A DNA stretch of 64,000 nt from an uncultured Pelagibacteraceae bacterium. GTDB taxonomy: Bacteria; Pseudomonadota; Alphaproteobacteria; Pelagibacterales; Pelagibacteraceae. Where the stretch lies: contig CACMOZ010000005.1 of assembly GCA_902615435.1 (NCBI GenBank), forward strand, positions 51,005 to 115,004, read 5' to 3'. The notes beneath the pieces were generated by a model, which worked only from the letters and a program-made list of their open reading frames with translations, made no database searches and had not been told where the DNA came from. Shown here in pieces: positions 20,275 through 30,546 of the stretch (its first letter is position 1; every line of letters begins with the position of its first letter). A program made the translations under genes and the position numbers.

Positions 20275-20686
20275 TTATTTTCATTTTTCTTTCCTTATCA
20301 TTTTCTCCGTACTCTAAATGGATTTCTAATTTATTTGTCAATGGTGTTTTAATTAAGTCTGGCCATTCTATAATTTTAATTGTTTTTTCATTTTCTGAAA
20401 AAATACCAAGATGATCTAATTCATTGGCTTTTTTAATTCGATAAAGATCATAATGCATAATCTTAATATCTTTAATTTCATATTCATAAAGTAAATTAAA
20501 TGTGGGACTCAACACTTCTGTTTCTTTAAGTCCTTTTTGATTTTGTAAATTATTAATTAAAAATCTTGTGAATGTAGTCTTCCCTACACCGATTTCACCA
20601 ATTAGGAAAATGCAATCTCCATTTTCTAACTTTTTTGAAATTGTTTTAGATATTAGATTTAAATGGTCTAAAGATTTAACAATCAT
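20234..20686 (-). CDS. tsaE: tRNA threonylcarbamoyladenosine biosynthesis ATPase TsaE
   Basis: LIGEIGVGKTTFTRFLI, SPTFNLLYEY, MHYDLYR. Confidence 0.92.
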   Translation of the reverse strand: MIVKSLDHLNLISKTISKKLENGDCIFLIGEIGVGKTTFTRFLINNLQNQKGLKETEVLSPTFNLLYEYEIKDIKIMHYDLYRIKKANELDHLGIFSENEKTIKIIEWPDLIKTPLTNKLEIHLEYGENDKERKMKINGANKWKDFENEI

Positions 20687-20695
20687 TAGCTACTG

Positions 20696-21985
20696 TTAGT
20701 AGCGATAAGTATCTGGTTTAAATGGTCCTGATGGTTTAACGCTAATATAATCGGCTTGCTCTTTTGACATTTTTGTCAATTTAGCTCCCACTTTTTCTAA
20801 ATGAAGCATTGCAACTTTTTCATCAAGATGTTTGGGAAGTACATAAACTTTCTTCTCATATTTATTTGAATTATTCCATAATTCAATTTGAGCAATAACT
20901 TGATTTGTGAATGAAGCACTCATCACAAAACTAGGGTGACCCGTTGCACATCCTAAGTTGACTAGTCTTCCTTCGGCTAAAAGTATAATCCTTTTTTTAC
21001 TAGGCAGTTCAATTTCATGAACTTGGGGTTTTATCTCGTCCCACTTATAATTTTTCAATGCTTCGACTTGAATTTCGTTGTCAAAGTGACCAATGTTACA
21101 AAGTATTGCTCTGTCTTTCATGTTTCTCATATGATCTGCTGTGACTATATCTTTGTTTCCTGTAGCGGTTACAACTATATCAGCGTCTTTAATAGCTTCA
21201 TCCATAACAACAACTTCGTAGCCTTCCATAGCTGCTTGAAGAGCACATATTGGATCTGTTTCTGTAACCATAACTCTTGCACCTGCTTGACGTAATGAAG
21301 CTGCACTTCCTTTGCCAACATCCCCAAATCCAGCTACGATGGCTACTTTACCTGACATCATAACATCAGTAGCTCTTTTTATACCGTCTACTAAACTTTC
21401 TCTACAACCATAGAGGTTGTCGAATTTAGATTTCGTAACTGAGTCATTTACATTTATAGCAGGGATTAATAATTCTTTATTAGACTCCATTTTTTTAAGT
21501 GCTAAAACTCCTGTTGTTGTCTCTTCTGAAACTCCCTTAATATCTTTTAAAAGATCTTTGTATTCCTTGTGCATCAAAGCAGTAAGATCACCACCATCAT
21601 CTAAAATCATATTTGGTTTCCAATCTTTCTTTCCTTCAATAGTTTGTTTAACACACCACCAGTACTCTTCTTCGGTCTCACCTTTCCAAGCAAATACAGG
21701 AATACCCGCTTTCGCTATTGCTGCTGCAGCGTGATCTTGCGTTGAAAAAATATTGCATGAAGACCATCTCACTTCTGCTCCGAGCTCTACTAAAGTTTCA
21801 ATTAAAACTGCAGTTTGTATTGTCATGTGAAGACAACCTAGAATTTTTGCTCCATTTAGAGGTTTTTTTCCTTTGTATTCTTTACGAAGAGCCATAAGAC
21901 CTGGCATCTCTGTCTCGGCAAGTGAAATTTCTTTTCTTCCAAAGTCTGCTTGGGAAATGTCTTTTACTTTATAATCTTGTGCCAT
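20696..21985 (-). CDS. ahcY: Adenosylhomocysteinase (start revised from 22024)
   Basis: [20 protein letters not shown]..., [26 protein letters not shown]. Confidence 0.95.
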   Translation of the reverse strand: MAQDYKVKDISQADFGRKEISLAETEMPGLMALRKEYKGKKPLNGAKILGCLHMTIQTAVLIETLVELGAEVRWSSCNIFSTQDHAAAAIAKAGIPVFAWKGETEEEYWWCVKQTIEGKKDWKPNMILDDGGDLTALMHKEYKDLLKDIKGVSEETTTGVLALKKMESNKELLIPAINVNDSVTKSKFDNLYGCRESLVDGIKRATDVMMSGKVAIVAGFGDVGKGSAASLRQAGARVMVTETDPICALQAAMEGYEVVVMDEAIKDADIVVTATGNKDIVTADHMRNMKDRAILCNIGHFDNEIQVEALKNYKWDEIKPQVHEIELPSKKRIILLAEGRLVNLGCATGHPSFVMSASFTNQVIAQIELWNNSNKYEKKVYVLPKHLDEKVAMLHLEKVGAKLTKMSKEQADYISVKPSGPFKPDTYRY

Positions 21986-22033
21986 AATGAAGGAGTTATT
22001 ATCAACATAAATAAACCATAGCAAGAAATAATG

Positions 22034-23554
22034 TTAGGGCAATTTTGGAAGTAAAACCTCAACCTGTGCTCCTTTTGAATTTAGCCTATTTGAAGCTGCT
22101 ATTGTACCTTTATGTAATTGAACAATATTTTTAACAATATTTAAGCCTAAGCCGGAGTGTTTTCCAAAACTTGAGGGTCTGTTGCTGTAAAAACGTTTAA
22201 AAATTTTCTGAGGTGATGTTTCAGAGAAACCAGGCCCTTCATCTTTTACTGAAATTAATAAATTGCTTGAAGTTTCTTCAAGGCTAATTTCAATTTTTTG
22301 ATTATCTTGACTGAAGGAAATTGAATTATCCAATAAGTTTGCAATTACTTGTTCTAATCTATTGCTAATACCGAATATGATGTGTCCATTTTTACTTTTA
22401 ATTTTATTTTTAACGTTTATCTCAATTTTTTTATTTTGATTTATAAGATCTTGGTTAAAATCCTCTACAACACCATTAATAATTTCAACTAAGTTAATTT
22501 TGCTCATTTTCTCACGAGATAAAGATGCTTCATCTTTAAGCATTTGAGTATAATCAGTTATCAACCTTTCAATTCTTTCTGCATCGTGATTTATTATTTT
22601 TAAAAGTTTTTCCCCCTCGTTTTTTTCAGTAGTTTTATCTAAAAGTTCTGAAGCACTCTTTAAAGATGCGAGTGGATTTCTTATTTCGTGGGCTAAATCA
22701 TTTGAGAATGTTTCTGCTCTATTCGTTCTTTGTTGCAGTTCTTTAGTCATTTCGTCAATCGACTGAGTTAATTTTCCAATTTCATCGTCTCTTACAAAAA
22801 ATTTATTAATATCAATTGCTTGATTAGATTTTTTTTTAATTCCATCACTAAATTTAACTAAAAGACCAATTGGTTTAAGAATATATTTATTCAAAAATAG
22901 CGAGAAGATTAAAATTACTATTACAACAGCAATCATAGTTCTTATTATAAATGCTTTTCTCTCTTTTACAGCAGTAGTGATATCGTTCGCCTGCTCTGAT
23001 ACTACAATATATCCGATGTCATTGTTTTGAAATTTAATCTTACTTAATGTACTTACAAAAAAGTTATTTTTTTCATCATTAGTAAGAGTCATAATTTCAT
23101 CATTGTATTTATTTATAATTATATCCTTAATTTCATCTTTTTGTTCCTCTTCAAGTCTTTCTTCAATCTCTGGTGTAATTTTTTCACCTCCTAAAGCCTC
23201 CTCAAAAATTATATCTGATCCTGTAAAAACACTTTGATCCAAATCTAATACGTTTGTATCTCCAATAAGATTTCCAGATAAATCATAAAATTGAACTCGG
23301 TCTAAATTTTGAAATAAAAATCTTGTAGAAAGTAGAAAATCTCTTATTCCTTCTTTAGTATATTCTACATTTAGTCTTTCAAGATTATCTTTGGTATTAT
23401 TAATTATTATTTTGTGATTATCAGATCTTTCCTTTACTAAGGTCGGCTGGATTGCTTCTAGATATATAATTGTAAAAAGTCCTAAAACAGAAAAGACTGT
23501 AAGATTAATTATTAAAAACTTCTTTAGAATAGAAGCTGATTTTTTTTGTTTCAT
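22034..23554 (-). CDS. chvG: Sensor histidine kinase, ChvG/ExoS-like
   Basis: HAMP, SNDLAHEIRNPLASLKSA H-box, HSGLGLNIVKNIV; paired with ChvI-like regulator. Confidence 0.85.
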   Translation of the reverse strand: MKQKKSASILKKFLIINLTVFSVLGLFTIIYLEAIQPTLVKERSDNHKIIINNTKDNLERLNVEYTKEGIRDFLLSTRFLFQNLDRVQFYDLSGNLIGDTNVLDLDQSVFTGSDIIFEEALGGEKITPEIEERLEEEQKDEIKDIIINKYNDEIMTLTNDEKNNFFVSTLSKIKFQNNDIGYIVVSEQANDITTAVKERKAFIIRTMIAVVIVILIFSLFLNKYILKPIGLLVKFSDGIKKKSNQAIDINKFFVRDDEIGKLTQSIDEMTKELQQRTNRAETFSNDLAHEIRNPLASLKSASELLDKTTEKNEGEKLLKIINHDAERIERLITDYTQMLKDEASLSREKMSKINLVEIINGVVEDFNQDLINQNKKIEINVKNKIKSKNGHIIFGISNRLEQVIANLLDNSISFSQDNQKIEISLEETSSNLLISVKDEGPGFSETSPQKIFKRFYSNRPSSFGKHSGLGLNIVKNIVQLHKGTIAASNRLNSKGAQVEVLLPKLP

Positions 23555-24252
23555 TAGCTAACATTCCATCTATACCCACTTCCATATCTAGTTTCAATTG
23601 CAGAAAACTTTTCATCTACCTTTTTGAACTTTTTTCTTATTCTTTTTACGTGACTATCAATAGTTCTATCTTCAATTTCTGTATTTTCCTTATAGGCAAT
23701 ATCCATTAAATGCGCTCTTTCTTTTATCACTCCTGGTCTTTTGGCTAATTCTTTAACAATTAAAAATTCAGTGGTTGTCAATTTATCTGGTAAAGCTTTT
23801 CCATTCCACTCGCACTCTAATTGAGCAGGGTCTAATTTCAATTTACCGTGACTTATTATATTTTTTGTGTCATCGACAGTGTTAGTTTTTTTTCTTAATT
23901 GAACTCTTATTCTCTCAATTAAAACTTTGGTTGAAAATCCACCAGATTTTTTAACAAAATCGTCAGCACCCAACTTTAAACCAAGCAGTTCATCAACTTC
24001 GTCATCCTTTGATGTTAAAAAGATTATTGGAATTGACATTTTTTTTTTAAGTTTTTTTAGCAACTCTTCTCCATCCATTCTCGGCATTTTGATATCTAAA
24101 ATTGCTAGGTCAGGTGGATTTCTAGTTAATCCAATTAAAGCAGATTCTCCGTCAATATAAGTTTGAACTTTAAATCCCTCTCTTTCTAAGGCCATGCTTA
24201 TACTTGTTAGTATATTTCTATCATCATCTACTAAAGCAATTGTTTGAGTCAT
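23554..24252 (-). CDS. chvI: Response regulator, ChvI-like (OmpR family)
   Basis: IALVDDDRNILTSISMALEREGF, LDIKMPRMDGEELL, winged helix. Confidence 0.88.
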   Translation of the reverse strand: MTQTIALVDDDRNILTSISMALEREGFKVQTYIDGESALIGLTRNPPDLAILDIKMPRMDGEELLKKLKKKMSIPIIFLTSKDDEVDELLGLKLGADDFVKKSGGFSTKVLIERIRVQLRKKTNTVDDTKNIISHGKLKLDPAQLECEWNGKALPDKLTTTEFLIVKELAKRPGVIKERAHLMDIAYKENTEIEDRTIDSHVKRIRKKFKKVDEKFSAIETRYGSGYRWNVS

Positions 24253-24291
24253 ATTTTTATTCTCTTGATTATGATGTCAAAATTTAGGCGT

Positions 24292-27057
24292 TTAATGGGC
24301 TTCTCCCCAATTGTTTCCAGAGTTAATACTTACTTCTAAAGGTATAGAAAACATGTGATGATCAGAACTTGAAACTGAAGTCATTGCTTCTTTAACAATC
24401 TTTTTTACTTCATTCTCGTCTTTTTTTAAACACTCAAAAATAAGTTCATCATGAATTTGTAAAAGCATTTTGGCTTTCTTTTTTTCTTCAAGAATTTTAT
24501 CGATCTTAATCATAGCCAACCTTATAATATCTGCAGCAGAACCTTGGATTGGGGCATTAATCGCTGCTCTTTCTTGAAATGCTCGAACACTAAAATTTTT
24601 ATCATTAATTCCTCTTAAATGAATTCTCCTCCCAAAAATATTTGTGACAAAACCCTGATTCCTACAAGTTTTAATTGTTTTATTCATGTAATCTTTTATT
24701 TCAGGGAATTTTTTAAAATAAGAATTAATAAAACTTAATGCTTCTTCATTTGAGACTGATATTTGCTTTGCTAATCCGTATTGAGTAATTCCGTAAATAA
24801 TTCCAAAGTTAATTGCCTTTGCTTTTCTTCTAAAATCATCTGTCACTTTTGTAATGGGAACATCAAATACTTGGCTCGCAGTTAAAGAGTGAATATCTTG
24901 ATTGTTTTTAAAAGCTTTTTTTAATTCTTTGACATCTGCCATATCAGCTAGAATTCTCATTTCAATTTGATTATAGTCAGCTGAAATCAGTAAATTATTG
25001 TCATCTGCGATAAAGGCTTTTCTTATCTCTTTGCCATCTGAAGTTTTTATAGGAATATTTTGTAAATTAGGATCACTTGACGCAAGTCTTCCGGTATTTG
25101 TCGCTGCTAGTAAGAAAGAGGTGTGAACTCTCTTTGTTTTTTTGTTAATATGATCCTGTAAAGCATCAGTATATGTACTTTTCAATTTTGAGACTTGCCG
25201 CCATTCCAAGACTAGGTTTGGAAATTTATGCCCAGTTAGCGCTAGATCTTCTAAAATTTTAGCACTGGTAGCTAAACTACCTTTCTTCGTTTTTTTTAAT
25301 TTTGTTATTTTTAGATCGTTATAGATTATTTCTCCTAATTGTTTTGGTGAACCAATGTTGAATTTTTTACCTGATATTTTAAAAATTTCCTTTTCAATTT
25401 TATTTAATCTTTCCTCAAATTTTTTTGAAAGCTTTTTAAGATATTTGTCGTCAACTTTGATACCGTTAGTTTCAATCTTAGAAAGAATTTTGATCATTGG
25501 TTTCTCAAATACTTCATAAACTTTTTCTAATTTTTCCTCGGATACCCGCTCAGATAAAATTTGGTATAATCTTAATGTTACATCTGCATCTTCAGCAGCA
25601 TATTCTGTGGCTGATTTAAGATCTACTTCTGAAAAATTTAATTGCTTTTTTCCAGTTCCTACTAAATCTTTATACGAAATAGTTTTATGACCGAGGTGTA
25701 GCTCAGATAGAGTATCCATATTATGTCTATTGTTTCCAGCATCTAAAGTGTATGAAAGTAACATTGTATCTTCTGTAGAATTTAGTTCGATGCCGTGATT
25801 TTTAAATATTATAAAATCATATTTTATATTTTGGCCAACTTTTTTTATACTTGGGTCTTCTAAAATCGGTTTAAGTTTCTTTAAAACTACATCCTTTTTT
25901 AGTTCCGTTGTTTCTTTATGACCCACAGGAATATAAAAAGCTTCATTTGTATCATAACATAATGATACACCAACAAGGTCTGCTTCCTGTGGATTTAGAG
26001 ATGAAGTTTCAGTATCAACTGCTATAACTGATTTTTCATCTAATTTTTTAATTAGTTCATCCAGTTGTTTTTCTTTAAAGATAGTTTTGTATGTCTTGGT
26101 ATTTATCTTGTTGTTTTTTTTTATTAAAATTTTTTCATTTAAATCTTTACTTCCAGGTTCGCCATAAAAACTAATTGCCTGGCTCAATAATCTATTAAAT
26201 TCCATATCTCTTAAAAATTCGTATAGTTTGTCTTTATTAATATCTTTAATAATAAAATCTGCAGCATCATCTTTAAGTGGAACATCATTTTTTAGAGTCA
26301 CTAATTGCTTGCTGATCATTGCTTTATCTTTATTAGATAGTAATGTTTCTCGCCTTTTATTTTGAGGTATTTCAGATGCCTTCTTTAATAAATTTTCTAA
26401 TGTTTTATATTTATTTATAAGTTCTGCTGCTGTTTTAATACCAATACCAGGAACTCCTGGTACATTATCTGAACTATCCCCAGCGAGCGATTGTACGTCT
26501 ATTACTTGACTTGGTTTAACTCCAAATTTTTCAATTACCTCTTTTTCACCTATTACTTTACTTTTCATAGGATCAAACAGTCTTACTTTATTTGAAACTA
26601 ATTGCATCAAATCTTTGTCCGATGATATTACTGTAACCTTTGCACCAACTTCTGTAATTTTTTTTGCATAAGTTGCTATGAGATCATCTGCTTCATAATT
26701 CAATAGTTCAACAGATGGTAAATTAAAAGCCTCAACAGACTTTCTTATATATTCGAACTGAGGAGCTAAATCATCTGGTGCCTCTGCCCTGTTTGCTTTA
26801 TATTCACTGTAAATTTCATTTCTGAAATTTTTTCTAGCTGAGTCAAATATAACAGCAAAATGAGTTGGTTTATTTTTTGAGTCATCAGATCTAGCGTCCT
26901 CTAAAAGTTTGAATAACATTGAACAAAAACCACTTACGGCTCCTGTAGGTAGTCCATCACTTTTTCTAGATAAGGGTGGTAACGCATAGTAAGCTCTGAA
27001 AATGTAACCTGATCCATCTATAAGATAAAAATGATCTGTTTTTTTTATAGAACTCAT
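24292..27057 (-). CDS. polA: DNA polymerase I
   Basis: 921 aa; DGSGYIFRAYYALPPL, DTETSSL exonuclease motif, SADYNQIEMRILA, QIHDELIFE. Confidence 0.97.
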   Translation of the reverse strand: MSSIKKTDHFYLIDGSGYIFRAYYALPPLSRKSDGLPTGAVSGFCSMLFKLLEDARSDDSKNKPTHFAVIFDSARKNFRNEIYSEYKANRAEAPDDLAPQFEYIRKSVEAFNLPSVELLNYEADDLIATYAKKITEVGAKVTVISSDKDLMQLVSNKVRLFDPMKSKVIGEKEVIEKFGVKPSQVIDVQSLAGDSSDNVPGVPGIGIKTAAELINKYKTLENLLKKASEIPQNKRRETLLSNKDKAMISKQLVTLKNDVPLKDDAADFIIKDINKDKLYEFLRDMEFNRLLSQAISFYGEPGSKDLNEKILIKKNNKINTKTYKTIFKEKQLDELIKKLDEKSVIAVDTETSSLNPQEADLVGVSLCYDTNEAFYIPVGHKETTELKKDVVLKKLKPILEDPSIKKVGQNIKYDFIIFKNHGIELNSTEDTMLLSYTLDAGNNRHNMDTLSELHLGHKTISYKDLVGTGKKQLNFSEVDLKSATEYAAEDADVTLRLYQILSERVSEEKLEKVYEVFEKPMIKILSKIETNGIKVDDKYLKKLSKKFEERLNKIEKEIFKISGKKFNIGSPKQLGEIIYNDLKITKLKKTKKGSLATSAKILEDLALTGHKFPNLVLEWRQVSKLKSTYTDALQDHINKKTKRVHTSFLLAATNTGRLASSDPNLQNIPIKTSDGKEIRKAFIADDNNLLISADYNQIEMRILADMADVKELKKAFKNNQDIHSLTASQVFDVPITKVTDDFRRKAKAINFGIIYGITQYGLAKQISVSNEEALSFINSYFKKFPEIKDYMNKTIKTCRNQGFVTNIFGRRIHLRGINDKNFSVRAFQERAAINAPIQGSAADIIRLAMIKIDKILEEKKKAKMLLQIHDELIFECLKKDENEVKKIVKEAMTSVSSSDHHMFSIPLEVSINSGNNWGEAH

Positions 27058-27099
27058 ATATACATATTACATTGAATTCTAAGGTAAGATAAAAAAATT

Positions 27100-28029
27100 A
27101 TGTCTAATAATGCTTTAACTGTTGAAAATCTTAGTAAAGTCTATTCGAATTCCAAAACAAAAAAAGAAACTAAAGCTATTACAAATTTAACTTTTGAAGT
27201 TAAAGAAGGAGAAGTTTTTGGATTACTTGGACCAAATGGAGCTGGCAAAACAACTTTTTTAAGTATTTTAGGAGGAACTGTATCCAAAACGTCTGGACTT
27301 GTTAATGTATGGGGCTTTGATTTAGATAAAAATCCAAGACAAGTTAAAGCCTCATTAGGAATAGTGCCTCAAGAAGTCAATTTAGATGCTTTTTTTAGCC
27401 CTAAACAATTACTAGAACTACAGGCTGGCCTTTACGGTATAGCGAAAAAAGATAGGATCACAAACTTAATACTTAAAATGGTTGCATTAGAGGATAAGGC
27501 AAATGCATATTCAAGAAGTTTGTCCGGTGGAATGAAAAGAAGACTATTAATTGCTAAAGCAATGGTTCATCAACCACCTATATTAATTTTAGATGAGCCA
27601 ACTGCAGGAGTAGATGTAGATCTTAGAAATAACCTTTGGGATAATGTAAAAAAACTTAACAATGAGGGAGTTACCATAATTTTAACTACTCATTATCTCT
27701 TAGAGGCCCAAGAAATGTGCGATCGTATTGCTATCATTGATAAAGGTAATTTGGTTGCTTTAGATACAACTGAAAAACTTTTAGAGAGAATAAAAAACAA
27801 AAAAATAAACTTTAAAGTAAAAAAGGTAGATTTAAAATTTCCTTTACGCATGAATGGAATAAAATTTAAAATAATTTCTGAAAATCAAATTATTGCAACA
27901 TATGAAAAAAATTCATTAAATTTTGGTGAAATAATTAATTATTTTAATCAAAATAACTTGAAAATTGAGGATATTTCCACTGATGATGGCGACTTAGAAG
28001 ATGTGTTTGTTCAATTAACAAAGCACTAG
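27100..28029 (+). CDS. ABC-2-type transporter ATP-binding protein
   Basis: LGPNGAGKTTFLSIL, SLSGGMKRRLLIAKA, LILDEPTAGVD. Confidence 0.92.
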   Translation: MSNNALTVENLSKVYSNSKTKKETKAITNLTFEVKEGEVFGLLGPNGAGKTTFLSILGGTVSKTSGLVNVWGFDLDKNPRQVKASLGIVPQEVNLDAFFSPKQLLELQAGLYGIAKKDRITNLILKMVALEDKANAYSRSLSGGMKRRLLIAKAMVHQPPILILDEPTAGVDVDLRNNLWDNVKKLNNEGVTIILTTHYLLEAQEMCDRIAIIDKGNLVALDTTEKLLERIKNKKINFKVKKVDLKFPLRMNGIKFKIISENQIIATYEKNSLNFGEIINYFNQNNLKIEDISTDDGDLEDVFVQLTKH

Positions 28030-28060
28030 ATTTTAATGAAAAAAATGTTTATTTAATCTT

Positions 28061-28627
28061 ATGGAATTAGTTAAAAGTTTAAAACAATCAAAATTAATAA
28101 AGTACGTTTTTTTGGCCCTTCTGGGTAGCGTAGCTTTAGCCATTTCTTCGAAAATTAAAATTCCTTTCTACCCTGTTCCAATGACAATGCAAACTTTAAT
28201 AGTTTTAGTTGTGGGAATTGGTTTTGGTTGGAAATTAGGTCTTGCTACAGTTTCTTTATATTTATTTGAAGGCATTATTGGAATACCTGTTTTTTCAGGA
28301 ACTCCTGAAAAAGGGATAGGATTAGTTTACTTTACTGGACCAACCATGGGTTACTTAATAGGTTTTTTAGTTACTGTTTATCTTTCTGGTAAATTTAATT
28401 ACGATAATAATTTTAATTTAATTAATATAATTAAGAATTTTTTAAAACTTTTATTAGCTACAAGTTTTATTTATATTTTGGGTATGATTTGGCTAGGAAA
28501 TTTAATTGGTTGGGAGAAGCCTATTTTTCAATTAGGTGCGCAGCCATTTTTAATTGCAGAACTTTTAAAAATTCTAATTGCAACCTTTGCAATTAATCAA
28601 ATCAAAAAAATTAAGAAATTAATATAA
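28061..28627 (+). CDS. bioY: Biotin transporter BioY
   Basis: IPFYPVPMTMQTLIVLVVG, TGPTMGYLIGF. Confidence 0.92.
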   Translation: MELVKSLKQSKLIKYVFLALLGSVALAISSKIKIPFYPVPMTMQTLIVLVVGIGFGWKLGLATVSLYLFEGIIGIPVFSGTPEKGIGLVYFTGPTMGYLIGFLVTVYLSGKFNYDNNFNLINIIKNFLKLLLATSFIYILGMIWLGNLIGWEKPIFQLGAQPFLIAELLKILIATFAINQIKKIKKLI

Positions 28628-28629
28628 TT

Positions 28630-29229
28630 TTATCTTGGAGATCTTTTAGAGAGAATTCTTTGAAGAGTTCTTCTGTGCATTTTTAACCTTCTAGCCGTTT
28701 CAGAAACATTTCTGTTACATAGCTCAAATACACGATGAATATGTTCCCATTTCACTCTATCTGCAGACATTGGATTTTCTGGTGGTCTTGCTTTTGACTC
28801 TGGTGAAGCAAGTAATGCTGATTCTACGTCGTCAGCATCTACTGGTTTAGCTATATAATCTATAGCACCAGCCTTGACGGCTGCTACAGCCGTAGGAAGA
28901 TTCCCGTATCCCGTTAACATCACTATTCTTGATTCTTTTTTGTTTTTTGCGAGCTCTTTAACAACATCTAGTCCATTACCATCCTCAAGCCTCAAATCCA
29001 CGCAAGCAAAACCTGGAGGCGAAGTTTTAACGATATTAAGTCCCTCGGCTACTGTTTTAGCCTCTTTTACCTTAAAACCCTTCTTTTCCATGGCTCTTGC
29101 TAGCCTACTTCTTAAAGGATCGTCGTCATCCAAAATAAGTAAAGATTTGTCAGCAAAATCAGACAATTTTAGCTGTTCCGGTATATTTCTTTGAGCTCTC
29201 ATACCATCCAATATAAGCACTGTGGACAT
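28630..29229 (-). CDS. regA: Redox response regulator RegA/ActR/PrrA
   Basis: LLILDDDDPLRSRLARAMEKKGF, DLRLEDGNGLDVV, Fis-type HTH KMHRRTLQRILSKRSPR. Confidence 0.9.
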   Translation of the reverse strand: MSTVLILDGMRAQRNIPEQLKLSDFADKSLLILDDDDPLRSRLARAMEKKGFKVKEAKTVAEGLNIVKTSPPGFACVDLRLEDGNGLDVVKELAKNKKESRIVMLTGYGNLPTAVAAVKAGAIDYIAKPVDADDVESALLASPESKARPPENPMSADRVKWEHIHRVFELCNRNVSETARRLKMHRRTLQRILSKRSPR

Positions 29230-29273
29230 AATTACAACGTCTCAAAATGGCTTTTTTTTCTTTACATAAAGTC

Positions 29274-29333
29274 AAAAAAACCTTAAACGCGGAATTATTA
29301 AGGTTTTTTTTATTAAATTTTTTAAAAAACCTT
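29274..29333. promoter_or_regulatory. Overlapping terminator-like hairpins in the regA/odc divergent region (candidate RNA switch)
   Basis: AAAAAACCTTAA (29275-29286), TTAAGGTTTTTTTT (29298-29311), AAAAAACCTT (29324-29333): middle segment complements both flanks. Confidence 0.55.
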
Positions 29334-29364
29334 TGTGTAAACTAACTAACGAGGGACACATGAG

Positions 29365-30546
29365 ATGGGAAAATTTAAAACAGTTAACGAATTAGTTAAC
29401 TCATTAAAACCAGATTACCCCGTATATTGCATACGGCCTAAAGAGATTAAAAAATCCGTAAATTTTTTTAAAGAAAATTTTCCAGGGAAAATTCTTTATG
29501 CCGTAAAAACAAATCCTAACGAAAAAATAATTAAACAGATAATCTCAAATGGTATCAATGAATTTGATGTTGCTTCTTTAAATGAAGTAAAATTGATTAA
29601 TAAAATTTTTCCTGAAGCAAAACTGCATTTCATGCATACTGTAAAGAGTAAAGAGAGTATTACATCTGCTTATAATGATTACAATATAAAAAGTTTTTCA
29701 TTAGATAGTAAAGATGAATTAAGGAAAATTTTGGATGCTACTAATCAAGCAAAAGATTTAGAACTTTTTGTAAGAATAGCTATTTCTAATGAGCATGCAG
29801 AAATTGATTTATCAAGAAAGTTTGGCGCTCTTCCTTCAGAAGCTTTAGGACTAGTAAGACTTTGTAAACAACACGCTAAAAAATTAGGAATAAGTTTTCA
29901 TGTAGGATCTCAATGTATGCATAAAATTTCTTATTCGAAAGGTATAAAAGAAATAGGAGTCATAATTAAAAAAACTAAAATAATTCCAGATATAATTAAT
30001 GTTGGTGGTGGTTTTCCATCCATTTACCCAGATTTAAATCCAGAACCTTTATCAAACTACATAATAGAGATTAAAAAAGAACTTAATAATTTAAAATTAG
30101 ATAGATTGCCTGAAATTATATGTGAGCCAGGAAGAGCAATAGTAGCTGAAAGTGGTTCTACCATTGTTAAAGTAATTTTGAGAAAGAAAAATAATCTTTA
30201 CATTAATGACGGAACTTATGGATCGCTTTTTGATGCTGGTGCACCAAACTTTGTGCTTCCTTCAAAAATGATTACGGAAGGAAGAGCTCAATCAAAAAAA
30301 CTTACTGCATTTAGTTTTTTTGGGCCAACTTGTGATGGCTTAGATTATATGAAAGGACCTTTCTTGCTGCCAAATAATATTAAAGAGGGTGATTACATAG
30401 AGTTAGGTCAGTTAGGAGCTTACAGCTTAACATTTAGAACTAACTTTAATGGATTTTACTCTAATGAAATTCATGAATTAAGTGACAAACCAATTATGTC
30501 CATGTACGATGATCTTGATAAAAAAGTTGGATCATTAGTAGCTTAA
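29365..30546 (+). CDS. Ornithine (or lysine/ornithine) decarboxylase, PLP fold III
   Basis: YAVKTNPNEKIIKQI, SFHVGSQC, DIINVGGGFPS, CEPGRAIVAESG, FFGPTCDGLD. Confidence 0.92.
   Translation: MGKFKTVNELVNSLKPDYPVYCIRPKEIKKSVNFFKENFPGKILYAVKTNPNEKIIKQIISNGINEFDVASLNEVKLINKIFPEAKLHFMHTVKSKESITSAYNDYNIKSFSLDSKDELRKILDATNQAKDLELFVRIAISNEHAEIDLSRKFGALPSEALGLVRLCKQHAKKLGISFHVGSQCMHKISYSKGIKEIGVIIKKTKIIPDIINVGGGFPSIYPDLNPEPLSNYIIEIKKELNNLKLDRLPEIICEPGRAIVAESGSTIVKVILRKKNNLYINDGTYGSLFDAGAPNFVLPSKMITEGRAQSKKLTAFSFFGPTCDGLDYMKGPFLLPNNIKEGDYIELGQLGAYSLTFRTNFNGFYSNEIHELSDKPIMSMYDDLDKKVGSLVA

Noticed and set aside
21017-21734. Two plus-strand ORFs antisense to ahcY
   Set aside because: Shadow ORFs of a highly conserved gene
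28874-29194. 106-aa ORF antisense to regA
   Set aside because: Low complexity Ser/Phe/Leu shadow ORF
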